A stretch of DNA of 64,000 nt from Arcanobacterium_A bovis (GCF_042655305.1 NZ_JBHSLR010000006.1), one strand, 5' to 3'. Positions 34,682 through 43,076 are shown, numbered from the stretch's first letter. Numbers and translations: made by a program. The notes: generated by a model from the sequence alone, not told the origin.

Positions 34682-35680
34682 TTACACAAACATTGCAAAG
34701 ATAACGTAGAAGATCGCTGCAAATATCGCCGCGGCTGGAATGGTTAGGAACCATGCGCCAACGATATTCCCAGCTACGCCCCAGCGAACTGCCGATTTGC
34801 GCTTGGTAGCACCCACACCCATGATTGCTGAGGTGATGGTGTGCGTCGTCGAAATCGGAGCGTGCCACAAGAAAGCGGTGGTGTAGAGAACGCCCGCTGC
34901 AACGCCTTCGGCGACGAATCCGTGCGCAGGGTCAAGATCGATAATCTTGGATCCAAGCGTCTTCATGATTCGCCATCCGCCGGTATATGTGCCAAGCGAA
35001 ATCGCTGCTGCGGCTGCGAGCTTGATTGGCGTAGGAATGGACGTATCGTGCCAATATCCACCTGCAACCAGCGCAAGAACAATCACACCCATAGTTTTTT
35101 GAGCGTCCTGCAAACCGTGGCCAAGCGCCATAGCTGCAGCAGAGGCAGTCTGAGCGTGCCGGAAGTTGCGCATAGTTTTGCGGTAGGTGGCGTGCTGGAA
35201 AATTTTCAATGTGAGCTTCATAAGCACGAAGGCCAAACCGAAGCCAACCACAGGAGACAGGAACATCGGAATGATGACCTTCGTTCCAATAACGCCCCAG
35301 TACACAGTCACTGAAGCCACGATTCCAGCACCGGTGAGGCCGCCGATGAGCGCATGAGACGACGACGATGGCAGACCGAACCACCAGGTGATTAGGTTCC
35401 AAGCGATGGCGCCAAGCAAGCCTGCGAGCACTACGACGAGACCAGCGTTGTCCTTCGGAGGACTAATAATTCCTGAGCCAATCGTCTCAGCAACACCCGT
35501 GCCAAGCAGGGCGCCAATAAAGTTCATGACTGCTGCCATTCCCAGTGCTACGCGAGGTGAGAGCGCATTAGTGGCTACTGACGTGGCGATGGCGTTTGCG
35601 GCGTCGTGAAAACCATTGGTGAAGTCAAAAACGAGCGCAATAACAACAATCAAGCTCACCAATAATAAGGTGACATCCAC
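34682..35680 (-). CDS. pit: Low-affinity inorganic phosphate transporter (PiT family)
   Basis: Cation-coupled phosphate permease of 332 residues with about ten spans. The two PiT signature repeats are DFTNGFHDAANAIATSVAT near residue 19 and, in the second half, HAPISTTHTITSAIMGVGA. GLPSSSSHALIGG is also typical. The GTG start lies 2 bases after the stop of the DUF47 gene, and AAGGAG sits inside that gene's end, so the two are translationally linked. It converges on the high-affinity pstSCAB operon. Confidence 0.95.
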   Translation of the reverse strand: MDVTLLLVSLIVVIALVFDFTNGFHDAANAIATSVATNALSPRVALGMAAVMNFIGALLGTGVAETIGSGIISPPKDNAGLVVVLAGLLGAIAWNLITWWFGLPSSSSHALIGGLTGAGIVASVTVYWGVIGTKVIIPMFLSPVVGFGLAFVLMKLTLKIFQHATYRKTMRNFRHAQTASAAAMALGHGLQDAQKTMGVIVLALVAGGYWHDTSIPTPIKLAAAAAISLGTYTGGWRIMKTLGSKIIDLDPAHGFVAEGVAAGVLYTTAFLWHAPISTTHTITSAIMGVGATKRKSAVRWGVAGNIVGAWFLTIPAAAIFAAIFYVIFAMFV

Positions 35681-35682
35681 GA

Positions 35683-36306
35683 TTAGGACTCCTTGATGGC
35701 AATTGTTTCGACGACGGCGGCGAGAGTCTCAAAACGATCGATTGCCGACTCGAGGCGGTCGAGAACGAACTTCATCTTCAAGACTTCCATTGGGTTGTCT
35801 GAGGAGGCGAAAAGATCGGAAATGAGGCTGCGGTAGACGGTGTCGCCGTGGTTTTCGAGCTGGTTAATCTCGACCCAGTATGCGCGCATGTGCTCGTCAA
35901 TTGAATCCACCTTGGAGAGAGCGTCGAAGGTGATTCGTGCGCAATCGTTGATGATAGCAACAAGTTTGTGTGCTTCAGCAGGGAGAGTATCGACGTTGTA
36001 AAGAACCATGTTGTCGCCTGATTCGTCGATCAAGTCTACGCAGTCGTCAATGAGAGAGCTGAGGCTGAAAAGATCTTCGCGATCATAAGGGAGTACGAAA
36101 CTCGAATTGATCTTTTGTAACACCAGATGGCAGGCGTTGTCGGCATCATTTTCGATATCGTGAAGCGTTTTATTGAGTTCAACGCGTGATTCTGGATTTG
36201 CTTCAGCTACCTTTGCTAGCACTTCAGCAGCACGAACAAGATGTTCCGACTGGTCAGCAATGAGTTGAGTGACGGTTGGGCCACCCGAGAACTTACGAAG
36301 TCCCAC
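35683..36306 (-). CDS. DUF47 (PhoU-like) family protein
   Basis: The 207-residue all-helical protein resembles DUF47/PhoU-like proteins (YkaA type) that pair with PiT transporters. Features include LHDIENDADNACHLVLQKI near residue 48 and the acidic metal-binding DDCVDLIDESGDN near 87. It probably modulates the adjacent Pit permease; this rests on family context. The GTG start has AGGGGA upstream. It leads the DUF47-pit operon. Confidence 0.88.
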   Translation of the reverse strand: MGLRKFSGGPTVTQLIADQSEHLVRAAEVLAKVAEANPESRVELNKTLHDIENDADNACHLVLQKINSSFVLPYDREDLFSLSSLIDDCVDLIDESGDNMVLYNVDTLPAEAHKLVAIINDCARITFDALSKVDSIDEHMRAYWVEINQLENHGDTVYRSLISDLFASSDNPMEVLKMKFVLDRLESAIDRFETLAAVVETIAIKES

Positions 36307-36536
36307 AGTTTCCCCTAAACATTAGGTGAACGATTGACAAACTAAGAATAAAACAACTTTGCCCCGATAGCTTAGTGCTCGTTGGAACTTGTGCGTGATA
36401 GGCGCGAAAAATGCCACAAACCCGACGTTGATATAGGACGTTTAACCCATTGGTGTTGGGTGGCGATGATGGAAGTTGACTGAAAAGTGCAGGAAGTGGC
36501 GAGAATGGAGGAAGCTGGCTGAAGAGTTTCGGAAAG

Positions 36537-36594
36537 TTGGTGCGCTTTTCGCAACATCTTCACATATGTGCAGAAGTTGCGAAAAGCGCACCAA
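36537..36594. repeat. Palindromic intergenic repeat, copy B
   Basis: A perfect 19-bp outer stem (36537-36555 with 36576-36594) surrounds a partly paired inner part with the palindrome CACATATGTG at its centre. The arms match copies A (5160-5223) and C (43018-43060), and differences between copies keep base pairing. It lies about 230 bp upstream of the DUF47-pit operon and 118 bp beyond the candidate small RNA. Confidence 0.8.
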
Positions 36595-36711
36595 GAATCG
36601 GCATTGTTGTCGGATGTTTGCTTGTACGATGGTCGTGCTGACCGTGTTTGTTGGCTATTTTGGACATTAACCCCCTGATCGTCGGGGTCTTCGCAAAAAA
36701 TCGGGCAAGGC

Positions 36712-36745
36712 AAAAAATCGGGCGAGAACCACAGTTCTCGCCCGA
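36712..36745 (-). terminator. Intrinsic terminator of the candidate small RNA
   Basis: On the minus strand a perfect 12-bp stem TCGGGCGAGAAC/GTTCTCGCCCGA with a four-base loop is followed by six T residues. The short sequence GCAAAAAATCGGGC is duplicated here (around 36693 and 36710). Confidence 0.85.
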
Positions 36746-36841
36746 AAGCTTAGGACACCGAACCCGAGAGCGCCTGTCGGCGCGAAGGCCGCTCGTAGCG
36801 GCAAATTATTGGAGCCCGGGGCTTTCGCGATCCGGTGTCTT
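36712..36841 (-). ncRNA. Candidate small RNA, about 130 nt
   Basis: No protein is evident, but the minus strand has a sigma-70-like promoter (-35 TGGACG, 17-base spacer, -10 TAGAGT), a structured body and an intrinsic terminator. The body can close with GACACCG/CGGTGTC and holds GCCGCT-ACG-AGCGGC and GCGCC-GACA-GGCGC hairpins; an alternative long-range pairing CGCGAA/TTCGCG also exists. It lacks the SRP GGAAGCAG loop and the tmRNA and RNase P cores. Family not recognised. It lies in a 776-bp gene-free region upstream of DUF47-pit; no target can be named. Confidence 0.55.
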
Positions 36842-36847
36842 GCCACT

Positions 36848-36876
36848 ACTCTAACCCAGCTCAGGCACCGCGTCCA
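36848..36876 (-). promoter_or_regulatory. Sigma-70-like promoter of the candidate small RNA
   Basis: On the minus strand, TGGACG (36871-36876) and TAGAGT (36848-36853) are separated by 17 bases. Each matches four of six consensus bases. The expected transcription start is near 36841. Confidence 0.5.
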
Positions 36877-37082
36877 CGCGAAATATCCGCACATTTTCCT
36901 TCGTCGAAGAAAAATCATGCACGAACGTGCGAGAGTCGTGCACGTCGAGCCAGTAGAAACATTGTCGCCGCATGCCAATCCCCGCCCAGTATTTCGGATA
37001 AACCCGTTAAAATTCCGCTAAACCCACGCGAAAAACCGTTGATAATTGCCACTTTTGCCACTGACATGGCACAATTTTCTCT

Positions 37083-37865
37083 GTGACTGAGCACAATAAT
37101 GAGCAACCCGAAGCCGCTTCCTATCATCTTGATGACGGCGAATTTGCTGGACTCAGTTTCCTCTACGTGCGGGCCTTACTGAGCATCGCAGCGGCAACAT
37201 TTCTCGCGGTTGGCGCGGTAACAGCGCCTTGGGGAATGATTCTCGTAGTGATGGCTTTTGGTTCATTGCTCATCCTTGGCTGGCCCATGTTGCTCAATCT
37301 TCCTAACCGTCCCACTGCACGTTCAGCGATGGGTGTGGCGTTTCTGCTGCTCATCGCGGCGGGAATTTGGGGATCGCTCATATTGACGGCGCTCGCTGCG
37401 GCAGTGGGCATAGTCGTGGTGTTTGTGGCAGAAATGTTGCGTTCAGCAGACGCTTTCCGTCGATTAGAACAGATAGCCGGCACCTATTTGGGCATTACGC
37501 TCTTAACCTCTTTGAGTCTGTGGATCCACACCACCTTGCTCCCTGGAGGAATCCGAGTGGCTGTAATGCTAGCCCTCGTGAGTGGAATTGTGGCAATTAT
37601 CTATGCTTTCCAGTCGCGCACGCTTGAATTCGTATCGCTGGTCAACGGCGTGGTTGTAGGCACTGCCTCGGCATTGATCCTTGCCCTACCGTGGTGGTCC
37701 GGAATTATGGCTGGTATCGCCGTTCCTTTGGCGTTCCAACTCACGCAACGCGCAGTGTCCGATGTGCTGCGACAGGGCCGCCTACTATCAAATATCGCAC
37801 GCAGTTTTGTGCCATTTTCGGCATTGGGCATGGTCGCCTTAGCGATTGGGCTCATAGTCGATTAG
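37083..37865 (+). CDS. Polytopic membrane protein of unknown function
   Basis: The 260-residue protein has a polar acidic N-terminus of ~25 residues and then about seven or eight hydrophobic spans, with a basic loop MLRSADAFRRLEQIAG in the middle. No catalytic motif or known family was recognised. The GTG start lacks a ribosome binding site; CACAAT ends 7 bases upstream, with TTGCCA 18 bases before that, so a leaderless mRNA is possible. The stop codon lies 10 bp before the nitrobindin-like gene. Confidence 0.75.
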   Translation: MTEHNNEQPEAASYHLDDGEFAGLSFLYVRALLSIAAATFLAVGAVTAPWGMILVVMAFGSLLILGWPMLLNLPNRPTARSAMGVAFLLLIAAGIWGSLILTALAAAVGIVVVFVAEMLRSADAFRRLEQIAGTYLGITLLTSLSLWIHTTLLPGGIRVAVMLALVSGIVAIIYAFQSRTLEFVSLVNGVVVGTASALILALPWWSGIMAGIAVPLAFQLTQRAVSDVLRQGRLLSNIARSFVPFSALGMVALAIGLIVD

Positions 37866-37868
37866 CCT
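37863..37868 (+). promoter_or_regulatory. -10 element for a leaderless nitrobindin-like transcript
   Basis: TAGCCT overlaps the stop codon of the upstream gene and is followed by TAATTGT and then ATG. It is almost identical to the sequence before mscS (20707). Confidence 0.4.
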
Positions 37869-37875
37869 TAATTGT

Positions 37876-38523
37876 ATGGTTATGAGACTTCCTGAAAACT
37901 TGGCACCTGAAAATTATCCGCTCGGCTGGCTGGTCGATTCGTGGTGTGGCGGCGGTGTGCTCGAATATGACAACGTCCCCGCCTCTGCATACGTACATGA
38001 GCTGCGAATCGATAATAACGACGGCGGTCCCTACCTGCGCTTCCAATCGACGATTTGGCTTGCGAAAGAGCCGGCAAGTGCGGTGGACAAGGAAGCGCCT
38101 GGGCAAATCACATACGACCAGCTAACGAAAGATATCCAGTGGTCCACTTCCACCGGATACTTGCGCGCGAATCCCAATGCGAAAAAGCGCGACGACGGCG
38201 CCGTCGAACTCGAAGCCATGATCGCTTCCCCTGCCGGTACCAGCCAGGTATGGTTTGGCATTGTGAACGGCCCGCGGTTGCAACTGATTACTGATGCGAT
38301 TGCCCGCTCGGAGTCAGGTGCGGAGCTCAACGGAGCCAAGATTATTGCCGGCAACGTAGCGTCGGATCTTTTCTACGCATACGATATGGAAGCTTTTGGC
38401 TTTGAAATGCGCAATTACCTTGCTGGTAGACTCTCGCGGCAGTTTGACGATTCGGTAGATGCCCAAACGGCAGCTGATGACGACCAACCCGTCGAGACTT
38501 CTGATCCGCTCGAGGAGAATTGA
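37876..38523 (+). CDS. Nitrobindin-like (DUF1794/FABP-type) protein
   Basis: The 215-residue protein fits the ten-stranded beta-barrel family. The N-terminal signature GxWxGxGxxxY appears in altered form as DSWCGGGVLEY near residue 21. Heme-binding nitrobindins use a histidine in a C-terminal segment like LRYVLHMAAVG; the matching segment here is LFYAYDMEAFG, with Asp in place of His, so heme binding and peroxynitrite isomerase activity are doubtful. An acidic tail of ~25 residues follows. A second start could be the Met two codons later. The ygfZ gene starts 1 bp after its stop. Confidence 0.75.
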   Translation: MVMRLPENLAPENYPLGWLVDSWCGGGVLEYDNVPASAYVHELRIDNNDGGPYLRFQSTIWLAKEPASAVDKEAPGQITYDQLTKDIQWSTSTGYLRANPNAKKRDDGAVELEAMIASPAGTSQVWFGIVNGPRLQLITDAIARSESGAELNGAKIIAGNVASDLFYAYDMEAFGFEMRNYLAGRLSRQFDDSVDAQTAADDDQPVETSDPLEEN

Positions 38524-38524
38524 T

Positions 38525-39622
38525 ATGTACTCGCTGTTCAGCGGTGCTGTTATGGACGCCGCCGCCGCAGTCCCGGCACACTTCGGCAATCCCTTCGCGG
38601 AAGAAGAGTCCTTGCGACGCGGGCGTTCAGTAACGGATTTGTCATTTCTTGAGGTGATTACCGTTGCGGGTGTGGATCGAAAAACTTGGCTGCATAACCT
38701 TTCTACCTGCCCTTTTAACGAAATGGCCGCCGGTGAATCGCGCGAGATGCTCATTTTGGATCCACACGGGCACATCGAGCATGCTGCCGCAGTGACCGAC
38801 GATGGTGAAACGATCTGGCTGATCACCGATACCGGCAAAGCTCAGCTGCTGATCGACTTCCTCGAGTCAATGAAATTCATGATGCGCGTTGATATAAAGC
38901 GAGTTCCTGCGGTTGTACTCGGTGTGTCGACGTCGCTGTCTGAATTTTCTGAGGACGTTCGTGCGACGCATAGCGAGATGGCTCTAGTCGCGTGGGAGGA
39001 TCCGTGGCCGCGCACCCTCCCAGGCGGTGCCGATTATGGACTTGCCGACGACGTTCATCCAGCTCGTAACACGCATCGGACGCTCCTTGTGCTTGGTGAG
39101 CAAAGCGCGCCCGTCGTCGTCGAAAAACTGCTCGGCGAGGGCATGACGCCGGTGGGGCTCGTTGCGTGGGAGGCGGCACGTATCGTTGATCGCCGTCCGC
39201 GTGCAGCGCTCGATGCTGCTGACCAGCCGCTTCCGCATGAGCTGGATTGGATTCGCACGGCGGTGCATCTGAACAAGGGATGCTACCGTGGTCAGGAAAC
39301 GGTGGCGAAATTGGTGAATTTGGGCAGGCCACCGCGGAGATTTACCTATTTGTATCTCGAAGGCCCAGAAGGTGATTTGCCTGCTCCTGGAACTGAGGTC
39401 TTCCGGGGTGAGCGGCGTGTTGGCGTGCTGACGTCGGTGGCGCGCGATTTTGAAGAAGGGCCGGTGGGTTTGGCGCTTATTAAGCGGTCAACTCCGGTAA
39501 GTGACCAGCTTAGAGTAGGCGATTTTGTGGCGGTGCAAGAGGAAATCGTCTCGGCTGAGGGGAAATCTTCGGTGTCTCCGCAGGAGCGTCCCGGATCGGA
39601 ATTGCGAAAAGGAGCGAAGTAA
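38525..39622 (+). CDS. ygfZ: YgfZ/GcvT-domain folate-binding protein
   Basis: The 365-residue protein resembles the T-protein of the glycine cleavage system and carries the YgfZ signature KGCYRGQE near residue 252, with the conserved cysteine. YgfZ-type proteins assist iron-sulfur cluster enzymes in a folate-dependent way. The ATG at 38525 is chosen because GAGGAG lies just upstream and the previous gene ends there; a longer in-frame reading would start inside that gene. It abuts dtd with no gap, so the three genes from 37876 are probably one operon. Confidence 0.9.
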   Translation: MYSLFSGAVMDAAAAVPAHFGNPFAEEESLRRGRSVTDLSFLEVITVAGVDRKTWLHNLSTCPFNEMAAGESREMLILDPHGHIEHAAAVTDDGETIWLITDTGKAQLLIDFLESMKFMMRVDIKRVPAVVLGVSTSLSEFSEDVRATHSEMALVAWEDPWPRTLPGGADYGLADDVHPARNTHRTLLVLGEQSAPVVVEKLLGEGMTPVGLVAWEAARIVDRRPRAALDAADQPLPHELDWIRTAVHLNKGCYRGQETVAKLVNLGRPPRRFTYLYLEGPEGDLPAPGTEVFRGERRVGVLTSVARDFEEGPVGLALIKRSTPVSDQLRVGDFVAVQEEIVSAEGKSSVSPQERPGSELRKGAK

Positions 39623-40090
39623 ATGCGAGCAGTTATTCAACGCGTGAAGCAGGCGAGTGTGACTGTTATTGATGAAGAGACTGGCCAGTCACATCAGGCT
39701 GGGGCAATTGATGCCGGGTTGTGCGTGCTGCTAGGCATAACGCATGACGATGGCCCGGAGCAGGTTGAGAAAATGGCCCGCAAGATTGCTCAGCTCAAAC
39801 TGTTGCGTTCGCCGCAGGGGTCGGATGAACCTAATGAGCGGGTGTCGGTTGAAGAAAGTGGCGCTTCTGTGCTGCTCGTTTCCCAGTTCACGCTCTATGC
39901 AGATGTGCGCAAAGGGAGGAAGCCATCGTGGTCGAAGGCGGCGCCAGGCGCGGTGGCTCAGCCGCTGTTTGACGACGTGGTTGCGTCAGTCCGTCGCTAT
40001 GGGATTGATGTGCACACGGGAGAGTTTGGCGAGATGATGGATGTGTCCTTGGTTAATGACGGACCGTTCACGATTATTGCCGAGGTTTGA
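39623..40090 (+). CDS. dtd: D-aminoacyl-tRNA deacylase
   Basis: Removes D-amino acids mischarged onto tRNA; cytosolic dimer. The 155 residues are slightly longer than usual (~145). Conserved parts are MRAVIQRVKQASV at the start, SQFTLYADVRKGRKPSW near residue 86 (SQFTL active site) and NDGPFT near the end, in place of the usual NxGPVT. The start codon follows the ygfZ stop directly; AAAAGGAG lies within the ygfZ end. The last part of the operon before the clpC regulatory region. Confidence 0.94.
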   Translation: MRAVIQRVKQASVTVIDEETGQSHQAGAIDAGLCVLLGITHDDGPEQVEKMARKIAQLKLLRSPQGSDEPNERVSVEESGASVLLVSQFTLYADVRKGRKPSWSKAAPGAVAQPLFDDVVASVRRYGIDVHTGEFGEMMDVSLVNDGPFTIIAEV

Positions 40091-40136
40091 TTTATGGCTT
40101 AGGTCGTGAAGTAGAGTGCTTTGCGTCGCTAAGTCA

Positions 40137-40150
40137 CGCCAGTGGCGAAA
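40137..40150 (+). promoter_or_regulatory. ClgR-like operator upstream of clpC
   Basis: CGCCAGTGGCGAAA matches most positions of the actinobacterial ClgR consensus as I recall it (CGCYNANRGCGWWS). It is 121 bp upstream of clpC, a known ClgR target in corynebacteria and streptomycetes. Confidence 0.45.
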
Positions 40151-40270
40151 TGGTTTTGGTTGGTTCTCAATCGGCACATATGGTTTAGGTAGTCAAGTTG
40201 TGTAATTGCAGCTTTTTGCTGGCGCGCCTGTGAGGCGCATGATGGTCAAATTCCTACCAAGGAGAGCACA

Positions 40271-42874
40271 TTGTTCGAACGGTTTACAGATCGGGCTCGC
40301 CGAGTCATTGTTTTGGCTCAGGTCGAGGCTCGTAGCCTGAAACATAACTATCTGGGAACTGAGCATATTTTGCTCGGACTCATTAAAGAAGGCGAAGGCG
40401 TGGCCGCCAAGGCGCTCGAAGCCCTTGATGTTTCGTTCGATGCAGTGCGTGAGCAGGTTGTAGACATCATCGGTGAAGGGCAAGAAGAACCGTCGGGTCA
40501 TATTCCGTTTACTCCGCGTGCGAAGAAAGTGCTCGAATATGCGATGCGTGAGGGCTTGCAGTTGGGTCATTCCTACATCGGCACTGAGCACCTTCTGCTC
40601 GGTCTTTGCCGCGAGCAGGAAGGTGTTGCAGCGCAGGTATTGGTGAAGCTCGGCGCCGATCTTACGAAGGTGCGTAATCAAGTTACTCAGCTGCTTTCTG
40701 GCTACCAAGGTAAGGAAGCTGTTGGCGTTGGTGCTGGATCGCAGCGCGACGGCGGCAAGAGCGGCTCAACGATCCTTGATCAGTATGGCCGTAATCTCAC
40801 CCAGTCTGCTCGCGAGAACAAGCTCGATCCGGTGATTGGCCGGCACAATGAATCGCAGCGTGTGATGCAGGTACTTTCACGCCGTACGAAGAATAATCCA
40901 GTGCTGATTGGCGAGCCTGGCGTTGGTAAAACGGCAGTTGTTGAGGGGCTTGCCCAGGCGATTGCTGCTGGTGATGTGCCAGAGACGCTTAAAGAAAAGC
41001 AACTCTATTCGCTGGATATGGGCTCATTGGTGGCCGGTTCGCGCTATCGTGGCGATTTTGAAGATCGCATGAAGAAGATTCTCAAAGAGATCAATACACG
41101 TGGCGACATTATCCTCTTTATCGACGAAATCCACACCTTGGTGGGCGCGGGTGCAGCAGAAGGCGCTCTGGATGCGGCGTCGTTATTGAAACCTATGATG
41201 GCGCGTGGCGAGTTGCAGGTTATCGGTGCCACCACCCTCGACGAATACCGTAAGTACATTGAAAAAGATGCTGCTCTTGAACGGCGTTTCCAGCCGATTC
41301 AGGTTGAGCAGCCGACGGTGAAAGAAACGATCGCAATTCTTGAGGGGCTGCGTGACCGCTACGAGGCTTACCACCGCGTAACGATTACGGATGAGGCGCT
41401 TGAAGCTGCTGCTACTATGGCTGATCGCTACATTAATGATCGTTTCTTGCCTGATAAGGCCATTGATCTTATCGACGAAGCTGGTGCTCGCCTGGCAATC
41501 CAGAAGATGACGGCGCCGCCAGAGTTGCGTGAGCTTGATGAGCAGATTGCGCTTGTGCGTGCCGACAAAGAAGCTGCTATCGACGGCCAGGACTTCGAGA
41601 AGGCCGCCGCTTTGCGCGATAAGGAACAGCAGCTGAGTACGCAGCGTTCCGAGCGTGAGCAGGCATGGAAAGACGGCGACTTGGACGTCGTCTCCGTGGT
41701 GGACGAAGACCTCATTGCAGAAGTGCTGTCGATGTCCACTGGTATCCCAGTATTCAAACTTACTGAGGCTGAATCGGCCAAGTTGTTGCGGATGGAGGAA
41801 GAGCTCCACAAACGTGTTATTGGTCAGCATGAGGCAGTTAAGTCGATCTCGCAGGCAATTCGCCGTTCGCGCGCTGGTTTGAAGGATCCGAACCGCCCCG
41901 GTGGCTCGTTCATTTTTGCTGGTCCGACCGGCGTGGGAAAGACGGAACTTGCCAAGGCGCTCGCGGAATTCTTGTTTGGTGATGAAGAAGCTTTGATCAC
42001 TCTGGATATGTCGGAGTACCAGGAGAAGCACACGGTGTCGCGCCTCTTTGGTGCCCCTCCGGGATATGTTGGGTACGACGAAGGTGGTCAGCTAACCGAG
42101 AAGGTGCGTCGTAAGCCATTCTCGGTGGTGCTTTTCGACGAGATCGAAAAAGCACACCAGGATTTGTTCAACTCTCTGTTGCAAATTTTGGAAGAAGGCC
42201 GACTCACGGATTCGCAGGGTCGTGTGGTTGACTTCAAGAACACTATTATCATCATGACCACGAACTTGGGTGCGAAGGATATTGCCAAGGGAGTTGTGAC
42301 TGGTTTCCAGATGGACGGCGATGTGTCCACCTCGTATGAGCGCATGAAGCTGCGCGTGAATGAGGAGCTCAAGAACCACTTCCGGCCTGAGTTCCTCAAC
42401 CGTGTGGACGACATCATCGTGTTCCCGCAGCTGGAGCGCCCAGAGATTTTGCAGATCGTCGATTTGATGATTCGCAAGCTCGATTTGCGCCTAAACGACA
42501 AGGGAATGTCGCTTGCGCTATCGCAAGATGCGAAGCAACTTTTGGCCGATCGTGGCTACGATCCAGTGTTGGGTGCGCGTCCGCTGCGTCGTGCGATTCA
42601 ACGCGATATCGAAGATGTTCTCTCTGAGAAGCTGCTTTTCGGTGAATTTTCTGCTGGACAGACGATCGTCGTGGACGTGGATAAAGAAGATATCCCGATG
42701 AGCTTTACATTCACTGGATATGATTCGGATTTCCAGCTCCCAGAAGGCGTGAAGCGCGGTAGCGGCGGCGAGCAAATTGATGGTTTAGCTCAGCCTACCA
42801 ATCTCGTGCCGGAGGCTGATGCTGAGGATACTGGAACCGAAGAAGCTACCGTGCAGGCTGATCTTACTGAGTAA
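40271..42874 (+). CDS. clpC: Clp protease ATPase subunit ClpC
   Basis: Hsp100 unfoldase that feeds proteins to ClpP. The 867 residues contain two N-terminal Clp repeats (1-145), a first AAA module with Walker A GEPGVGKT at 214-221, a UVR/middle domain near residue 438 (DGQDFEKAAALRDKE), a second AAA module with GPTGVGKTE near 551, and a ClpB-type C-terminal domain. The start is TTG, preceded by AAGGAGAG; MFERFTDRARRV is the canonical N-terminus. A ClgR-like operator lies upstream. The gene is monocistronic and ends at a 16-bp hairpin. Confidence 0.97.
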   Translation: MFERFTDRARRVIVLAQVEARSLKHNYLGTEHILLGLIKEGEGVAAKALEALDVSFDAVREQVVDIIGEGQEEPSGHIPFTPRAKKVLEYAMREGLQLGHSYIGTEHLLLGLCREQEGVAAQVLVKLGADLTKVRNQVTQLLSGYQGKEAVGVGAGSQRDGGKSGSTILDQYGRNLTQSARENKLDPVIGRHNESQRVMQVLSRRTKNNPVLIGEPGVGKTAVVEGLAQAIAAGDVPETLKEKQLYSLDMGSLVAGSRYRGDFEDRMKKILKEINTRGDIILFIDEIHTLVGAGAAEGALDAASLLKPMMARGELQVIGATTLDEYRKYIEKDAALERRFQPIQVEQPTVKETIAILEGLRDRYEAYHRVTITDEALEAAATMADRYINDRFLPDKAIDLIDEAGARLAIQKMTAPPELRELDEQIALVRADKEAAIDGQDFEKAAALRDKEQQLSTQRSEREQAWKDGDLDVVSVVDEDLIAEVLSMSTGIPVFKLTEAESAKLLRMEEELHKRVIGQHEAVKSISQAIRRSRAGLKDPNRPGGSFIFAGPTGVGKTELAKALAEFLFGDEEALITLDMSEYQEKHTVSRLFGAPPGYVGYDEGGQLTEKVRRKPFSVVLFDEIEKAHQDLFNSLLQILEEGRLTDSQGRVVDFKNTIIIMTTNLGAKDIAKGVVTGFQMDGDVSTSYERMKLRVNEELKNHFRPEFLNRVDDIIVFPQLERPEILQIVDLMIRKLDLRLNDKGMSLALSQDAKQLLADRGYDPVLGARPLRRAIQRDIEDVLSEKLLFGEFSAGQTIVVDVDKEDIPMSFTFTGYDSDFQLPEGVKRGSGGEQIDGLAQPTNLVPEADAEDTGTEEATVQADLTE

Positions 42875-42920
42875 GCGGCGCTAACTGTGCAAGTACCGTA
42901 GCTACGCAAAGTGCTAGTTG

Positions 42921-42956
42921 TGAGGGGGCGGTGTGGAGATCCACACCGCCCCCTCA
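42921..42956. terminator. Terminator hairpin after clpC
   Basis: A perfect 16-bp GC-rich stem TGAGGGGGCGGTGTGG (42921-42936 with 42941-42956) with an AGAT loop. No U-tract. Confidence 0.82.
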
Positions 42957-43017
42957 TGTCAGCACACACGCTCGTTGCCAAGGCAACCAAAGCTAGCACT
43001 GCCAGATTTTTGGTGAA

Positions 43018-43060
43018 GTTTTGCAAACATCTCAACATATATCGAGATGTTTGCAAAAAC
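43018..43060. repeat. Palindromic intergenic repeat, copy C
   Basis: A 16-bp stem GTTTTGCAAACATCTC pairs with 43044-43060 apart from one bulged base; the loop is AACATATATC. It matches copies A and B in arm and centre, and its right flank GCCCCAAGATTC resembles theirs. It lies between convergent clpC and the HAD gene. Confidence 0.75.
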
Positions 43061-43076
43061 GCCCCAAGATTCAACG

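Noticed and set aside
36372..36713. A 113-codon minus-strand frame in the pit/membrane-protein gap
   Set aside because: It runs through palindromic repeat copy B and ends near the small-RNA terminator. It has no ribosome site and no domain; its resemblance to frames at copies A and C comes from the shared repeat.
36790..36841. Resemblance of GAAAGCCCCGGGCTCCA to the RNase P P4 core
   Set aside because: RNase P RNA is several hundred bases long and needs a matching 3' P4 strand. Only ~130 nt are available here and the rest of the core is absent.
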